DNA of 64,000 bases from Ceratotherium simum simum (GCF_000283155.1 NW_004454239.1:9097621-9161620), one strand, 5' to 3'. Positions 1 to 11,862 are shown, counted from the stretch's first letter. The notes: generated by a model from the letters alone, not told the origin. A program made the numbers and translations.

Positions 1-1545
1 TGCTTTGCATGAAAGATCTGTTTGTGCAGTCTGATCATTCACATGACCACATAATTCCAAATCCAATTCACCACTAATTTCAAACTGCTATCAAATGTGA
101 CAGACAGGTTTGTTTCCCGCCTCCAGTAGATGGAATGGTCTGCTTTACAATTGAACAGACAACAAAGGAGATCAGAATTGAGGGGATCAGAGAAATGAAA
201 ATAGTTTCTAGCTTCCCAATGGCCAAGCTAAATCTTTGGATTTCTGGCAGGTTACTCCTCAATCAAACATGTGAAAGCAGAAGAGCTGGTGTACCCAGGC
301 CATCTTGGATTCGTGCGGTCCACACCGCATCACAGCCAGCCCTGAAGGGCCTGGAGAGTCCTAGGCAACATCCTCCCATGCAGGTCTGCACAGATCTTTT
401 ATTGTAGACGGTCTTAATAGATGATTAGAATTACACATTCCTCTCTAGAAATATCAGGGGAATCCTTCCTCAGGTCCTCTGCACCATCATTCTTTATTTC
501 CAACTGGAAACTTTAATTATTTGCAGAAAAAAGTCAATCTGCCTAGAATTCCTACCACAGATTTATTTTGACTGACACTAAGCACATTTTCAGTGATAGC
601 CAAGCTTTGTCTGAAATCTCTGTCTGTTTTCAAGCAAAGGAAATCTCTACATCTTGAAACCTGAAGCTACAATATGAATTATAGCTTTGGGGACACCCGT
701 TCCCACCTAGATGCACAAAAGAAACTAACATATAATATATTCAAAACTGACGTTCTTTAAACTCTCTTCTCTCGACACAATACAAGTGATACTCGGCATC
801 CTCCAGGGTCAGGGTGGGGATAATGGGGGACACAGAGCCGGCATTGTGCAGTGTCAGTATCAGTTTAGACCACCCGCTGTTCCTTAGTTATTCTTATCAT
901 TGATTCTACAACTTTTTGCCCGTATCGTGCAGTTAAATTCTTTCTAATATGACAAGTCCTTGAAGGTTTAGAGACGTTTTCTCATGCTATAACAAATTAC
1001 CATTCTTGCTAGAGTTCTGGTAAAAACCTCCAGTGGAAAATGATACAAAAAAATGAAGATACTGTCAAAGTGATCTCTGGCTGCTGAGATGGAAATGAAC
1101 ATGAGTCATTTTTAGTTATAATCAAAATGAAAAATTTAAGTCATAGCCACATCTCAGACTGTAAGATAAAAACAAATCTAAGTTTTCTTCTATGTTGCCA
1201 GCTCCTAAAGATTAAGCCTTGGGGGCAAGGGGTAGCAAACTGAAATGTGAATTTGTTTATACTTTATGCTCTACACACTTTTCTCCAGGAGTGATAGAGG
1301 AGTGGATTTATTTCTTGATCATTCTGTACCCCCTTCCTGCTCATTACATTCCACCTCAATTTTTACTTAATATTAATATCCACGTGCTGACAAACATACA
1401 GATGTTCTCTCACACAGACTCAGCATCTGGGATAGTTATAATCAGATGTTCCCAGGCCCTGCGCACTTGGGCATTGCCAAGCCAGACACCAGCGATCAAT
1501 GTATTTAGGGGTTAAGAAGAGGATTTAAAGGAGAAATACATGTCT
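1..1545. other. Single-copy DNA, no gene seen
   Basis: No reading frame here resembles a protein, and no repeat family is recognisable. Base composition is AT-leaning, with short stretches of the kind found in mammalian intergenic DNA. Open frames such as 135-407 lack any domain-like pattern or splice context and are taken as chance. Nothing else can be supported. Confidence 0.6.
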
Positions 1546-1589
1546 TCCATCACCATCATCCCTCAGCCCTACTCCACATTCTTGCTCTT

Positions 1590-1665
1590 CTTTCAAGGCC
1601 CAGTTCACAGTCCACTTCCTCCAGCAGGCCTTCCCAGATTGCCTCAGACAAGATGACCCTCTCTG
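1590..1665 (+). repeat. L2 LINE 3'-end fragment
   Basis: The text around 'ctttcaaggcccagttcac' followed by 'ctccagcaggccttcccaga' matches the well-known conserved block near the 3' end of L2, where the consensus reads roughly 'tcaaggctcagctcaa...ctccaggaagccttccc'. Only about 75 bp survives. It is an ancient, inactive LINE remnant with no coding capacity. Confidence 0.6.
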
Positions 1666-1850
1666 CCACTGTGATCACGGAGCTTGGTTGCCGGCCTTCT
1701 CTTGGCTGGCCTTGACCAGGGTTGGTTCTGAGAGCATCTGGAGGCCAGAGGCAAGATCTGATTCAGCCTTGTTTCTTCCCCGGTCACCCTAGCCCAATAT
1801 GGCAAAGTCACCCTCAGTTGTCTATTTTAGTTTTTGTTTTAACATTCAGA

Positions 1851-2060
1851 GTGCTGTAGACTGAATATACTCCTTCAAAACTCATACGCTTGAATCCTAA
1901 CTCCCAATGTGATGGTATTAGGAGGCGGGGCCTTTGGAGGTGATTAGGTCATGAGAGCGGAGCCCCATGAATGGGATTCCTGCCCTTGTGAAAGAGGCCC
2001 CAGAGATATTCCTCGCCCCTCCCACCCAGTGAGGCCACAGCAAGAAGACGGCTTTAGGAA
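1851..2060 (+). repeat. MaLR LTR fragment (MLT1/MST-like)
   Basis: The segment starts 'tgctgtagactgaat' and carries the MaLR phrases 'cctaactcccaatgtgatgg', 'ggggcctttggaggtgatta', 'ggtcatgag' and 'gaggccacagcaagaagacg', in the expected order. It is truncated before the usual LTR 3' end. MaLR LTRs are relics of non-autonomous ERVL-like retrotransposons. Subfamily is uncertain. Confidence 0.8.
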
Positions 2061-5000
2061 AAGAAGTGGGCTCATCTAGATGAGGCTACGTCTAGGTCTT
2101 CTAGATCTTCTTTTAGATTCCCAAGAAAGCTGGGAATCTGGCTCTTTATGCAAAGTGTGCTGGTTTTTAAATGTTGGCAACTAATGAAAAAAAATTTTAA
2201 CTCTCCGCAGGGATATATCCCTCAGGGCTGAATTTTCCCATGTTTGGCCAGTTTTCACCTCCTGATTTAAAGTTTTGTTTTAGTACCTACTCTGTGCTCA
2301 GAATTTTCCTGGGTGATATGGGGAGTTCAGAGGTACCCTAGACCCAGCCCTGCTTTTATGGAGTTCATGGATGGCCTGGTGGGTAACGAACATAGCTGCA
2401 TGCTAATCTGGAATACAGCAAACACTTTCATGCAACAAATGTAAACAAAAGACTGTTGAGTCTGAAGAGGCATAAGATATTAAAGAGAGAGAAACACCAT
2501 TAAGCCCTTTATTGCTGAACTTCAAAACAGCCAATCAATACATATTGACGTTAAATGCTATTGTTCAATAAATATGGGTGCTTACTATATGTAGGACGCA
2601 GTACCATCAAATTCAAAACCAAGTCAAAGGTCAAAGCATCAGGCACAAGAAAGAAAGTTTAGCTCACATGACAGAGGATAGAATACCCACAGAGATGAAG
2701 TCAAAACTGTGTCGCAGCTGAAGATTGCCATCGACACTTCGACATACTACTAGATCCTCTCTGACGCCGTTTTCACATCAGGAATTCCTTCACCTCATGC
2801 CCACCCCTTGCTTGTCCCAGAGCTCCCCCTGCCCAAGGTCTCTAAGCCGCCCCGATGTGGTCTATCTGCTGGGTCCAGCAAAGGGCTGCAAGAGTCAGAC
2901 ATCATCTCCAAAGGGGTTCATACACCTCCAGGGATGCACAGGACAATCCACTGGGGTAGCGGAGAACATTAGAAATAATAAGAAAAAATAAATTTACTAA
3001 TATTTAATATATGATTTCCCCTGAATCCCTCTCCCAGGCTTCTGTTGGATGGACACATGTCCCATGTGGTTCATGAGGTACCTTGAGAAGAGTGCAGAGT
3101 TTCATAGATCAGAAGCAAGTATTCCTTCTGCATTTTACTTGTGCTTGGTTAGTGGATTTGTGGATAGTAACATCTTGTTTTAACCAAACCAACACTCACC
3201 AATGTACAGGAGGCTTGAGAAGTTTCCTACAGAGAAACTGCAAAATAGAGATAATACTGATGACGTGAGCACAAGACACTAACGAGAAAATGGGGTAATA
3301 GAACTCTATCTCCTAGTCTGAGCTCTTTTTCAGCCACATTAGGAGGTTAAAATCATGATTATCTAATTAGATTGGTCAAAAAAGTCGACAAAAACAAAGT
3401 AATCAATAGATTTTATATGTACTGTTGCTAATGATAAGCTTCACCCTAAGGGTCAATTGTGCCTTTAGGTATTGCCTGAAGAGAGTACAGATTTATACTT
3501 TATAAATAAATGTTGATACATTGGAGCAGACATGCTCAAAAGCCTTTACTAATGGACTGTATGATGAAAACTCAGATATCACTGAGCTGGATAACTCAAG
3601 TTAATTGGAACAAATTAATGAAAACAATATAAAAGAAGACACTTCTATAGTATGGTTATTTCATCGTGAGGTCCAAAAAACAGAATTAATTACACATGTT
3701 TAACCTACCAACCAAAATAGGAAACAGAGGAAAATTTGGACTTTAAACCATTGATCATTTCCTTACGTGTAGAAAACAAACAAGCACATAAAAGCAGGAT
3801 TTTGTCAGCGCTTCAAGCCTGTCTCTGAAATGTGTCCTAATGAACTCTGCCTTCGCCCAGTTCCTGAGGTGGGCCCTCACCGGGGAGGTTGGTGAGTTGG
3901 TGCCAGCAGACAAGCCGTCCACACTATGTTTCCACATTGCTTTCCCCAAGTGAGCGCCTGGCTTTTCCAAATACTGACCTAAGGCAAGGGGAGACTTTGC
4001 TGCAGAACCCAGGTCGCACCGCGCTGGAAGGAAGCTGTCCCTGCACAGGCTCTGGCTGCCTCCCTCAGCCTGCTGATTGGCTATTTAATCAGTTCTGTGA
4101 GGCTGGTTAGCTGTTCAGTGTGAGTCACGCACACAAGTTCATCTGAGTGTTTGACAGCCAAACTCCTATGCCCTGCTTTCATATAGCTCAGAGCCGTATT
4201 GTGCAGCGTTCTCTACTGAGCTGAGAGAGCTTGAAATGACTTCTCAGAGACAGGACTTTGGGTTTCTCTAACCTATTCCTTCCCTTTTCTCAGCCTAATA
4301 GGAAAATGGCTTCCCATTCTCCTTCTATATTTGTACAAAATTTTTTTTCCCATCTGCTGAAATCTTACTTGTAAATCAGCAAAGACCAAGAATAATCCCC
4401 AAGAAAAATTATCTAATTTCAAAAAATGACAAGTATTGTGTGTGTGCCTACGTATGTACATTAGTACATGAAATTTCTCTTCATTCTCAAACAAACAAAC
4501 AAAAATACGTTAAAAATTTCATGGCTCCCCAAGGGAATTTTTCCCAGAGTGACCCAAATACGAACAGAGGAGGAGCTGCCTCAGCAGGTCTGCTCAGGTC
4601 CCAGCGGTCACCTCCCTATCTTTTAAGGGATCCACTCAACCAGAGCTCAGAGAAGATGCCCTGACAACTAGAGGCTCACAAGGCTCATGCCATCGTTATG
4701 ATTCTCCACTTCTCTAAAATCCTGTTTTTAGCAACTTCCAGGGATTCTGAATTTAGGTGCAATTGACTGTTGGCAGAAGTTCATTGTTTCAAATTATCTG
4801 AAAAGAAATTAGCAGCACATTTTACAATATGATTCCTTGACAAGTATTATTTTCTTCTTCTATTTAGTTTTTAAAACTCAACTTCCTTAAGAGAAGCAAG
4901 TTTCAAAAGATATTCCGTACAAAAATTACTCGTTTCCCTGGGTATCCTCTCTCTCTTCCTACCACTTCTGGACTTCTCAAGTGCCAGGACTGTGGCTTGC

Positions 5001-5117
5001 TCTTCTCTGTATCCATCATCTCCAGTGAGTGACAGTTGCCTGAGAAATGTGCCATGACTGAAGAAGGAGTGAGTAGGCAAAGGGCTGATTTCTGTTTCAG
5101 AATATCTCGTTGAGAGC
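2061..5117. other. Mostly single-copy DNA
   Basis: About 3 kb without a recognisable gene. A short block at about 2285-2400 (increasing-wear wording such as 'gcttttatggagttcatgg') may be an old L1M or L2 relic. A short A-rich tract with (AAAC)n sits near 4488-4504. Open frames on both strands, for example 4871-5122 minus, show no family resemblance. Confidence 0.45.
2115..2139. repeat. Small perfect inverted repeat
   Basis: 'agattccca' at 2115-2123 is the exact reverse complement of 'tgggaatct' at 2131-2139, with a 7-nt spacer. It lies just beyond the MaLR fragment. A 9-bp hairpin is likely to be chance or a TE relic, and no function is claimed. Confidence 0.7.
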
Positions 5118-5310
5118 AGCATGGTAGGAGAGAGGACATAGACTTGGAGTTTGTCTCAACCTGGGCTCTGATGCTCACTAACTACACACCTTGGGCAGGT
5201 GACTTAACCACTCTAAGTTTCCATTTCCTCATCTTTCATGTCGAGACGATAGCAGTGCTTACCTCCTGGGGCTGTTGTGATAACTAAATAAGACCGGACA
5301 TGCAATGGCT
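5118..5310 (+). repeat. MIR SINE
   Basis: Old tRNA-derived MIR in forward orientation. The core reads 'ctgggctctgatgctcac...ccttgggcaggtgacttaac...tttcctcatctttcatg...acctcctggggctgttgtga', matching the MIR order of B-box-proximal core, 'tgtgtgaccttgggcaag' and 'cctcatctgtaaaatggg' segments. No target duplication remains. Confidence 0.85.
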
Positions 5311-6394
5311 ACCCCAGAGTCAGTTCAGCTTCCTGTCCCCCTCTGCACTCCCACCTGCCCCCACTCTTTGGGGAGGTGACTGCAGGTCTGATAACTTCAG
5401 CTAATGAAAGGGGCAATGGGGCCATTCCTAGAGAGCCAGACCACAGGGCAGTGAGGGTTGGGAGTGAAGGCATTTACTGCCCCTCTATGCTCACCCTTTT
5501 AAAGTCCCTGCCCAATGGACCTGTTCATAGGCTGATGCAGTATCTGCTCGAGCCTCTGCCTAGTCTTGTGCCAGAACTGGGCACAGAGTGCGGGCAAGGC
5601 AGAGCAGGCCTCACCCGTGGGCAGCCCAGGTCTTACCCAGCACAACAAGCTGACTGTCATCCAGTCACCACCTGGAAGTCAACCTGCTGGTCATGTTCCC
5701 ATGCTGGAACCAATCACTGTGGCCAGAGAGACAGGGCTCACTGGGCTGAGAGAAGAGGGAGAGAGGTATCCTCCCCAAAATCATGCACTTTACTAGAAAA
5801 CAAGGGAATGGCTGCTGTCTGCCCCTCCTGGCTCCAGGGCCTGGGTTTGAGTCCTGCAAAGGGAGGCCTCAGGCAGAGGCTAAAGATACTCTCTTCAGAG
5901 AGGTCATCTGGGCCCTGGGGCAGCCCCGCCTCTGGTCTCGGATTGGGCAAACTGTGAACTAGAATGAAGAGGAGACTGACTAACTGTGAAGGAAACGAGA
6001 CTGCGACTTGGGAAGCCCAGGTCAGCAGTTCCTTGAGCGATCCTCCCCTGCAGGTACGGGTAGCACTGCAGGCGACAGGCAGCACCCTCAAGGTCTCTGA
6101 CTGTCCAAGCGGAAGAGAAGGCAGTGTGTGCAGTCAGACTGTCCAGGGTTTCTGTGTGTGAAGAGGGGCTGTGTGGGCTGTCAGAAACCCCAGGTAGCCC
6201 CAAACACTGGGGACGCCAAGCGCAGGAAGTTGAGATTCAACATAAAACAGGAGGGGACAAATAACATCTGAATTTTTTGTCTCACCCTCATCAGTTAATT
6301 CCTCTTCCTGAGGGGAGGGCTGTCCGTTATACGTTTTGTCCTGTTGCCCCGCCCCCTGATCCCCAGGGCCTAGCTGAGTGGTAGTGATTGCAGT
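5311..6394. other. Single-copy, GC-richer DNA without a supported gene
   Basis: This kilobase is locally GC-richer than its surroundings and so carries many overlapping open frames on both strands, the longest being 193 codons at 5376-5957 plus. The translation has no recognisable domain, no signal peptide, and competing frames of similar length on the opposite strand. That pattern is typical of chance ORFs in GC-rich DNA. Confidence 0.5.
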
Positions 6395-6600
6395 GACAAC
6401 AATAGCTGTGATTACTGTGTGCTACGTGTGAGCACTTTCTGTGTGTTATCGCATTTACTCATCTCTGCAGTCTACAGTAGGTACCATTTTATCCCTATTC
6501 TATAGATGCAGAAAAGGAGGCTCGGAACAGTGGAGGGAGCTACTCAGGAGATCCCAGCCAAGAAGCAGCAGAGCCAGCTCCACGCCAGGTCTGTTGAGCT
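6395..6600 (-). repeat. MIR SINE
   Basis: MIR in reverse orientation. It shows 'gagcactttctgtgtgttat', 'aggtaccattttatccc' and 'agatgcagaaaaggaggctc' in the order expected for the reverse complement of MIR, where the intact form reads 'taggtactattat...cagatgaggaaactgaggc'. Strongly diverged. Confidence 0.75.
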
Positions 6601-7039
6601 CGCAGTCTCTGCTCTCACCTGCTGGCTCTGCCTCCTCTCCACACAACTGCCAGGCGTCTCTGGCATGACCCTCTCCTCTGCGCAGTCTTAAAAGACATTT
6701 GCTTCGTTTCCAGCGGATTTGGCCTCTGGAAAAGGAAACCTGAAAGGATGCGGGACTCTTGGCAGGGACAGAAGTGAAGGTGCCTTGCCCGAGGAGGGGA
6801 GAACAGTGAGCAGACACCACCGTGCAGGCAGAGACCCAGCAAGGAGGCATGTTGGGCACTGTTTCTCACCTGTCTCAGTAGGGCGAGGGCAGACGAGCAT
6901 CCTCCCCGCTGTGTCCTGTTGTGGAGAGGACAGGACTGCTGGAGAGCACAGCTCTTCCCTAACGAGGCTGGCTCATTGGACAGGAGCAGTTTCCAAGCAC
7001 CTAAGGCTTTAAAAAAGCAATCAGAGTTCCAACTGAACA
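6601..7039. other. Single-copy DNA
   Basis: GC-richer spacer between a MIR and an AT-rich block. Overlapping open frames on both strands (for example 6615-7094 minus, 159 codons) have no recognisable product. No repeat recognised. Confidence 0.45.
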
Positions 7040-7960
7040 GCAACTGGGGGGCATTGCATCCTACTAAAAAGGAATTACAACAATTAGCCCACATAGGAAC
7101 ATTTTTCCTCCATCACAACCTTCACATTATAAACCACTTTATTATGATGATTTATTCTGTTTTCATGGGTGCAGTAATTATTGCACTGAAGATAATGGGG
7201 TCCACGTTAGATAGCAGAAAGAAGAGCCCTGGTTCTAAGTGCTTATTAATGAACAATATGGCATAGTCAATTAAGGCCCAGGAAAGAACCGTGGCAGCCA
7301 GTGATTGGTGGGCTGGTCGCTGGATCTAATTTTTGTTATCGGGTCAGTAAAGGCAGAAAGCAAATACTTCTCAAATGGGAGGGACAGAAATTACAAATTT
7401 GATGAAAATAAATCACCTTTTAAGCTTTCAAGGCTTTTCGATTGAGGCTCTGGTTAATGTAGGTGATGGCCCTTTCTGCCTGCCACTTGGCATGCAGTTA
7501 TCCGGAGCCATTTGTAACACTCCCATTTTGTCTGTGAAAAGACATTTTAATTGAAAAATCATTTGCCCATAAAATTATTATCATCAATTCACATTCCACC
7601 AAAGGGCTGCAATATGACCGTAAAACAATTTGTAAGTGGATTCATTTTACCCACAAATCACTTTACATTATGTTGTGAACAGAATGATTAAAGCAAGTTA
7701 GCATTTTGTTGGCAAAGTAATTACATTATTATGCATTTCATCCACACAGATACTTACACCACCGAGTCCATTTGTCTCGTTGACAGAACATCTATATGTG
7801 TCGGACAGAATGCATTTTATTTAGTTGATGCAATTAATTTTATTCACCAAACGCTTTTAAACTTAAGCTAAATTTTTTGCCACAGGAATAGATTTGATTA
7901 CAGGGTAAAATTAATCTTGCCTACACGATCTGTGCTTATAAAGATTCTCCACAGAACTAC
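7040..7960. promoter_or_regulatory. Candidate conserved non-coding element
   Basis: About 900 bp free of recognisable repeats, AT-rich, with no long open frame after about 7270, and dense in homeodomain-type cores: 'gcagtaattattgcactg', 'cttattaatgaac', 'gtcaattaagg', 'ttttaattgaaaaatc', 'aagtaattacattattatg', 'gatgcaattaatttt'. This texture is what mammalian developmental enhancers look like. Conservation itself cannot be seen from one sequence, so the call is inference. Confidence 0.4.
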
Positions 7961-8669
7961 ACAAGTTTGCAAACAAGTAAACAAAAATGGGAGAAAATAA
8001 TAGGCAAGAACAAAACAAAAGTCCAAAAAAAATTTTCCTCTTGGGTCCGTTTCTTTAACTCTTCTCTGTATCTGGGGGGCAGAAAATCCACGGATACCTT
8101 GAGAGGGGCGTAAGGACGGCAGCAGAAGAAGAGGGCTTCCCCACTCTGAATGATTGCGGTGGGGAAACGGTGAGCACAGGGAGTTCTTTAAAAGGGACCA
8201 CGTACAACTGCTTGAGCAGCTTCTCACCTACTGTCTTTTTGTCACCACTGTCCTTCAATGCTGACAGAGTGGCTTTGGATCTTTCTAGAGCAGATGCCAG
8301 CGTCTGAGTTAAGTCGGGCCTTGAGAGGCAGCAATAACCTACTCAGGCCAGCGGAGGTCCTCAAGAATGCACTGGGTCCCGAGTCGGAGTTTAGGAAGCT
8401 CTGCTGTAAAAGGTGGCCAAAGTCGTTTCCTAAAACAAACACGAGGACAAGAGGACGGCTTGTCTTGCATCACGGACATCAGGCCACCTGTTTGCCCCTG
8501 CAGGTTCCAGGTTTCCAGGGCAGAGGCTTTCCTGTCTGAGGGTGGCCTCCTTGCCCAGGACCCCAGTAGCCACCAGGGGGCAGAAAACCATGCCTCACCA
8601 TCCCTGATGCCCCCGCAGCACGGGGCTGGGCATACGGAGGTCATTCCAGAAAGACTGGATTCATCCACC
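7961..8669. other. Single-copy DNA
   Basis: No gene or repeat recognised. Overlapping short frames on both strands (8339-8671 minus, 8367-8678 plus) mirror each other and have no family resemblance. Confidence 0.45.
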
Positions 8670-8698
8670 AAAATATAAGTTATTTTAACTTATATTTT
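8670..8698. repeat. Perfect AT-rich hairpin, 13-bp arms
   Basis: 'aaaatataagtta' (8670-8682) is exactly the reverse complement of 'taacttatatttt' (8686-8698), with only 'ttt' between them. The pairing stops cleanly at both outer ends. It could be a DNA hairpin, a MITE-like relic or chance. No poly-T terminator context is evident. Confidence 0.9.
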
Positions 8699-8879
8699 CA
8701 GAGCATCTTCTCTGTTTGATGAGATTCAGGGGAAAACAAGACCCTCCCTAAGGGGGCTGACCACCTGCTGGAGAAGTCAGACAGGTGAGGAGAAAATTAA
8801 GATAGAGTGTGGGCGGGGGAGCTCCTGGTGTGAGGGAAAGGTCTGTGTCTTCATTGTGGTGGTGCTTATATTCATCTCT

Positions 8880-9400
8880 ATCCTTAAAGAAAACATCGTT
8901 CATTCTTGACACTCGTTAAAAGGGTAAGGCAGACTTCATTCAGGGGACTGTCATGGTAGTTATAGGCACTGCTGCAATGGGGTTTTGCAGTAGGGAAGAG
9001 AGATGGGGCTAAACTCCAAATATAATGGGAAAAGTGGGAATTTATTGCCAAGGAGCAGGGTCGGCGGATGGAGGGAGTTGGTGGATGGAAAATTACTAAG
9101 AGGAAAAGTAAGGGGTAAGGGAAGATCCTGGCTAAACCCACCTCACAGGATTCCTGCTGAAGACAGGCCAGCACGGGTGGTCACGCATCACCTGCGGGTG
9201 GTGAGGGCAAGGAATTTGGTCAGAGATTGAGGGGGATCAGATATGGAGGATACAGGATTCTGGCTAAACTGACTTAGCAGGATTCTTGCTAAAATTGGGC
9301 TCTTGAGGACATGTCCAAGGATGGGGCCTAGTTGAAAAAGAGCTCAGGGGAGCCTGACTAGAACTCGGTCAAGGAAAGAATCTTTATCTTGTACATGTGA
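8880..9400. repeat. Probable old LTR-like sequence with an internal imperfect repeat
   Basis: This block has LTR-like texture ('gggaatttattgccaagg') and contains two related segments: 'ggctaaacccacctcacagg' followed by 'attcctgctgaagac' near 9130-9163, and 'ggctaaactgacttagcagg' followed by 'attcttgctaaaattgg' near 9263-9297. I cannot name the family, and the edges are uncertain. Confidence 0.35.
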
Positions 9401-9489
9401 TAAAATGTCAGATAACTATGCACAGAAACACACCCAAAAGATGAGTGCATGCAAGAGCTGGTGAAATCCAAGTCAGATCTGTGGTCCCG

Positions 9490-9655
9490 GAGCTGATTAT
9501 GCTGTGCCAAAGCCAATTTCCTGGCTTTGAGAATGTTCTACACTCATATAAAATATTACCATCGGGGGAAGCTGGGTCATGGATATGCCTCTCTGCACTA
9601 TTTTTGCAATTACTGTGAGTCTACAACTATTTCCAAATAAAACATTGGAAACAAC
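9490..9655 (+). repeat. L1 3'-end fragment
   Basis: The end of an older L1 3' UTR: 'ccaatttcctggctttgaga', 'aaatattaccatcggggga', 'agctgggtcatgg', 'ctctgcactatttttgcaat' and 'atttccaaataaaac', in the consensus order and ending at the polyadenylation signal region. A 235-codon open frame antisense to this (9497-10204) is therefore not a gene. Confidence 0.75.
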
Positions 9656-10654
9656 ACTGTGTGGGAAGCCCTGTGATGGGGAAATGCACAGGTCGTGGAA
9701 GTACAGAGGAGTGATTCTCAGGGGCAACAGGGAAGACTCCCTGAGGGAAGTCATTTCTTCCCGAAGGCAATAGATTTCCATGTCTGCAGGGTCAGGCAGG
9801 AGGGGAAAACAGTGAGGCCTGGAAGCCAGCTGCTGGGAGTGAAGGAAGGTATGCAGCACATGCCCAGTCTTCAGACGTTCAGACAGTAAATGACTTGAAA
9901 ACGCTGGCAAAGCTTTGGCTAAACTGAGACTTAAAGGAGATTTAGGATGACGGAGAGTCAAGAGGAGAGGAAAAGGAGTCCTTGAGGCCTGAGGTGTGCT
10001 GGAAGGGCAAGTGGAGGGACCCCCCCTTGCAGTCAGAAGGCGGCTGGGCACTGGCCTGAGTGGAGTGTGTGGCCCCTGGTTCACGGCGGCCCCCATGTGG
10101 TTGTGAGGCCTTCTCGTACCTCCTGCCTTGCTGGCCCCAGTGGGCTCTGCGGCACCCACGTCTCCGCACTTGTCCTCCACAAAACACATCCATCCTGTTC
10201 TCAAAGGACTCTGCCAGGCTTCATCAGGACGACTGTCGCCTGCTGCTGCTCATACCCTCAGCAACCTGCACATCTTCACGGAGGACATCGCGCCTCAGGC
10301 AAGCTGGTGGGAGGAGTGGTTTGGCCAGAGAGGCTCTTGTCCACCAGCCTCACTCTAACCCGTCTGTCCAAATCTCAGACCCAATCTCAGACTCTTGACA
10401 CTCCATGGAATACCCATTCCAACCTCCCCACTCCAGGAGCTTTCATTTTACACAAAGTAGTCTAGTTTTTCTGTCTTATTATAGAAACCATCCACATGTA
10501 GACAAAAACTGAGTACATCCACAACTTACTTGACATTGTAAAAGCATCATAGTTTAACACTTGTGTGGTCCACTGGGAAAGAGCAGGAGGGTCTACAGCC
10601 CAGACATAGTAAGATAAATGACAGCCAACTGGTACTGAGTGTGCAGCTTGGCGC
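9656..10654. other. Single-copy DNA
   Basis: GC-richer spacer with many short overlapping open frames in both directions (for example 10067-10465 plus) and no recognisable product. A short tandem duplication of 'aatctcagac' occurs near 10370-10395. Confidence 0.45.
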
Positions 10655-10840
10655 ACATTCGCTTGAAATGCACACAGCAGTTCTATGCAGGCGGATCCTA
10701 TGTCATCACGTGCCCATCTTACAGACCGGGAAGTGGATGCACAACAGGTTAGTAGCTTGGCTGAGGGCACACAGGCAGTACGTGTCGGTACAAGGATCCA
10801 AACCCAGGCTGTCTGACTTCAGAATCTTCTCTTCCACTGA
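10655..10840 (-). repeat. MIR SINE
   Basis: Reverse-orientation MIR, recognised by 'cccatcttacagaccgggaa', 'ttagtagcttggctgagggc', 'acacaggcagta' and 'ggatccaaacccaggctgtc', the reversed equivalents of the MIR core and B-box region. Confidence 0.8.
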
Positions 10841-11079
10841 AGAACCAGATCCTCAGTTGTCCCCCAGGAGCATCTATACTCCTTCTTTGCAAGTGTTGGC
10901 CACTTCCCTGCTTCCCAGCCTGGAACTAAGGGACGCTGATGTAGACAGCGGTCAGGTCCCTGTGCTGCATCCAGACACACCTTCCTGACCTTTATGATAC
11001 ACCTGGAAGGCAAATGCCCTCCCTGAAATCCCTCGGACCAAGGGCAAAACCCCTCCCTCAGTAGCCCTTGGTCTTTCTG

Positions 11080-11640
11080 GAGATGTATGGAAGCTTTTTA
11101 ACAGTCTAATTAATGCAATCTTTGTGTGATATTTCTCTCACTTAAGAAAACAAATGGGAAAAAGGGCTTTTGCTTACAGTATATTAAGTTATTTTAAATT
11201 ACTGGAAGTCATTTTGCCAATGAGTTTTCCTGGCAAATTTGAATATGGATAAGGACGTTTTACTCATCTGCCTGATACTTTCATAAAATACCCTACAAAT
11301 GGAATATCAGCAAGCAGAACAGCATATGTTTTCATCTCCAATACGGGCGTTTTATGAAACGTAAGCACCACATCATTACTGATCCTTGGAAAAATAGGTC
11401 AGCATGAGTCTTGAAGAACCTATACAGTTGAAAATTAGGTTTTAAAGAAAACTATGCTCCCTCTGCCTCATCCCCATCATTGAAAATTAAATGAGAAATT
11501 CGAAAAGCCAAATTCACAAGCAGAAGGCATTCCATGAGTCTAATTAGATGTTTTGTTATCTTGATTTTCATAGAAATAAAAGCAGTCATCATAGAAAGAA
11601 TTGCACAGTTATATTATATGTTAGTAACTAAGACTTCATG
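11080..11640. promoter_or_regulatory. Candidate conserved non-coding element
   Basis: About 560 bp of repeat-free AT-rich DNA with homeodomain-type sites ('gtctaattaatgcaatc', 'gtctaattagatg', 'gaaaattaaatgag') and no open frame. Texture suggests a distal enhancer. There is no direct evidence of conservation or activity. Confidence 0.3.
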
Positions 11641-11769
11641 ACACCAAACCATCTGCTCAATGCATTCAGAGGCCCCATCAGTCACCCACATGTTGGACAG
11701 ATGAGACAATGAAGACAAAAGTTTTCTTCAAAAGTCACAGCTGCCAGGCATTACAGAGCCATCAACCTC

Positions 11770-11862
11770 GGCTACCCATCAGCATCACCAGGAATGAATG
11801 TTAAAAACAAAATGCCTGGGCACTAACCCTCAAAATTCTGGTTCAGTAACCCTAGTGTGGGA
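11770..11862 (+). repeat. MER5A-like hAT-Charlie DNA transposon fragment
   Basis: The text 'catcagcatcaccaggaatg...ttaaaaacaaaatgcctggg...attctggttcagtaac' corresponds to the MER5A order 'catcagaatcacctgg...gttaaaac...tgctgggccc...gtttctgattcagtag'. It is partial and both terminal inverted repeats are missing. Confidence 0.6.

Noticed and set aside
5376..5957. 193-codon open frame in GC-rich DNA
   Set aside because: Several overlapping frames of similar length on the other strand and no protein-like pattern.
9497..10204. 235-codon open frame on the minus strand, longest in the window
   Set aside because: It overlaps an L1 3' end on the opposite strand, has no recognisable domain, and is flanked by competing frames.
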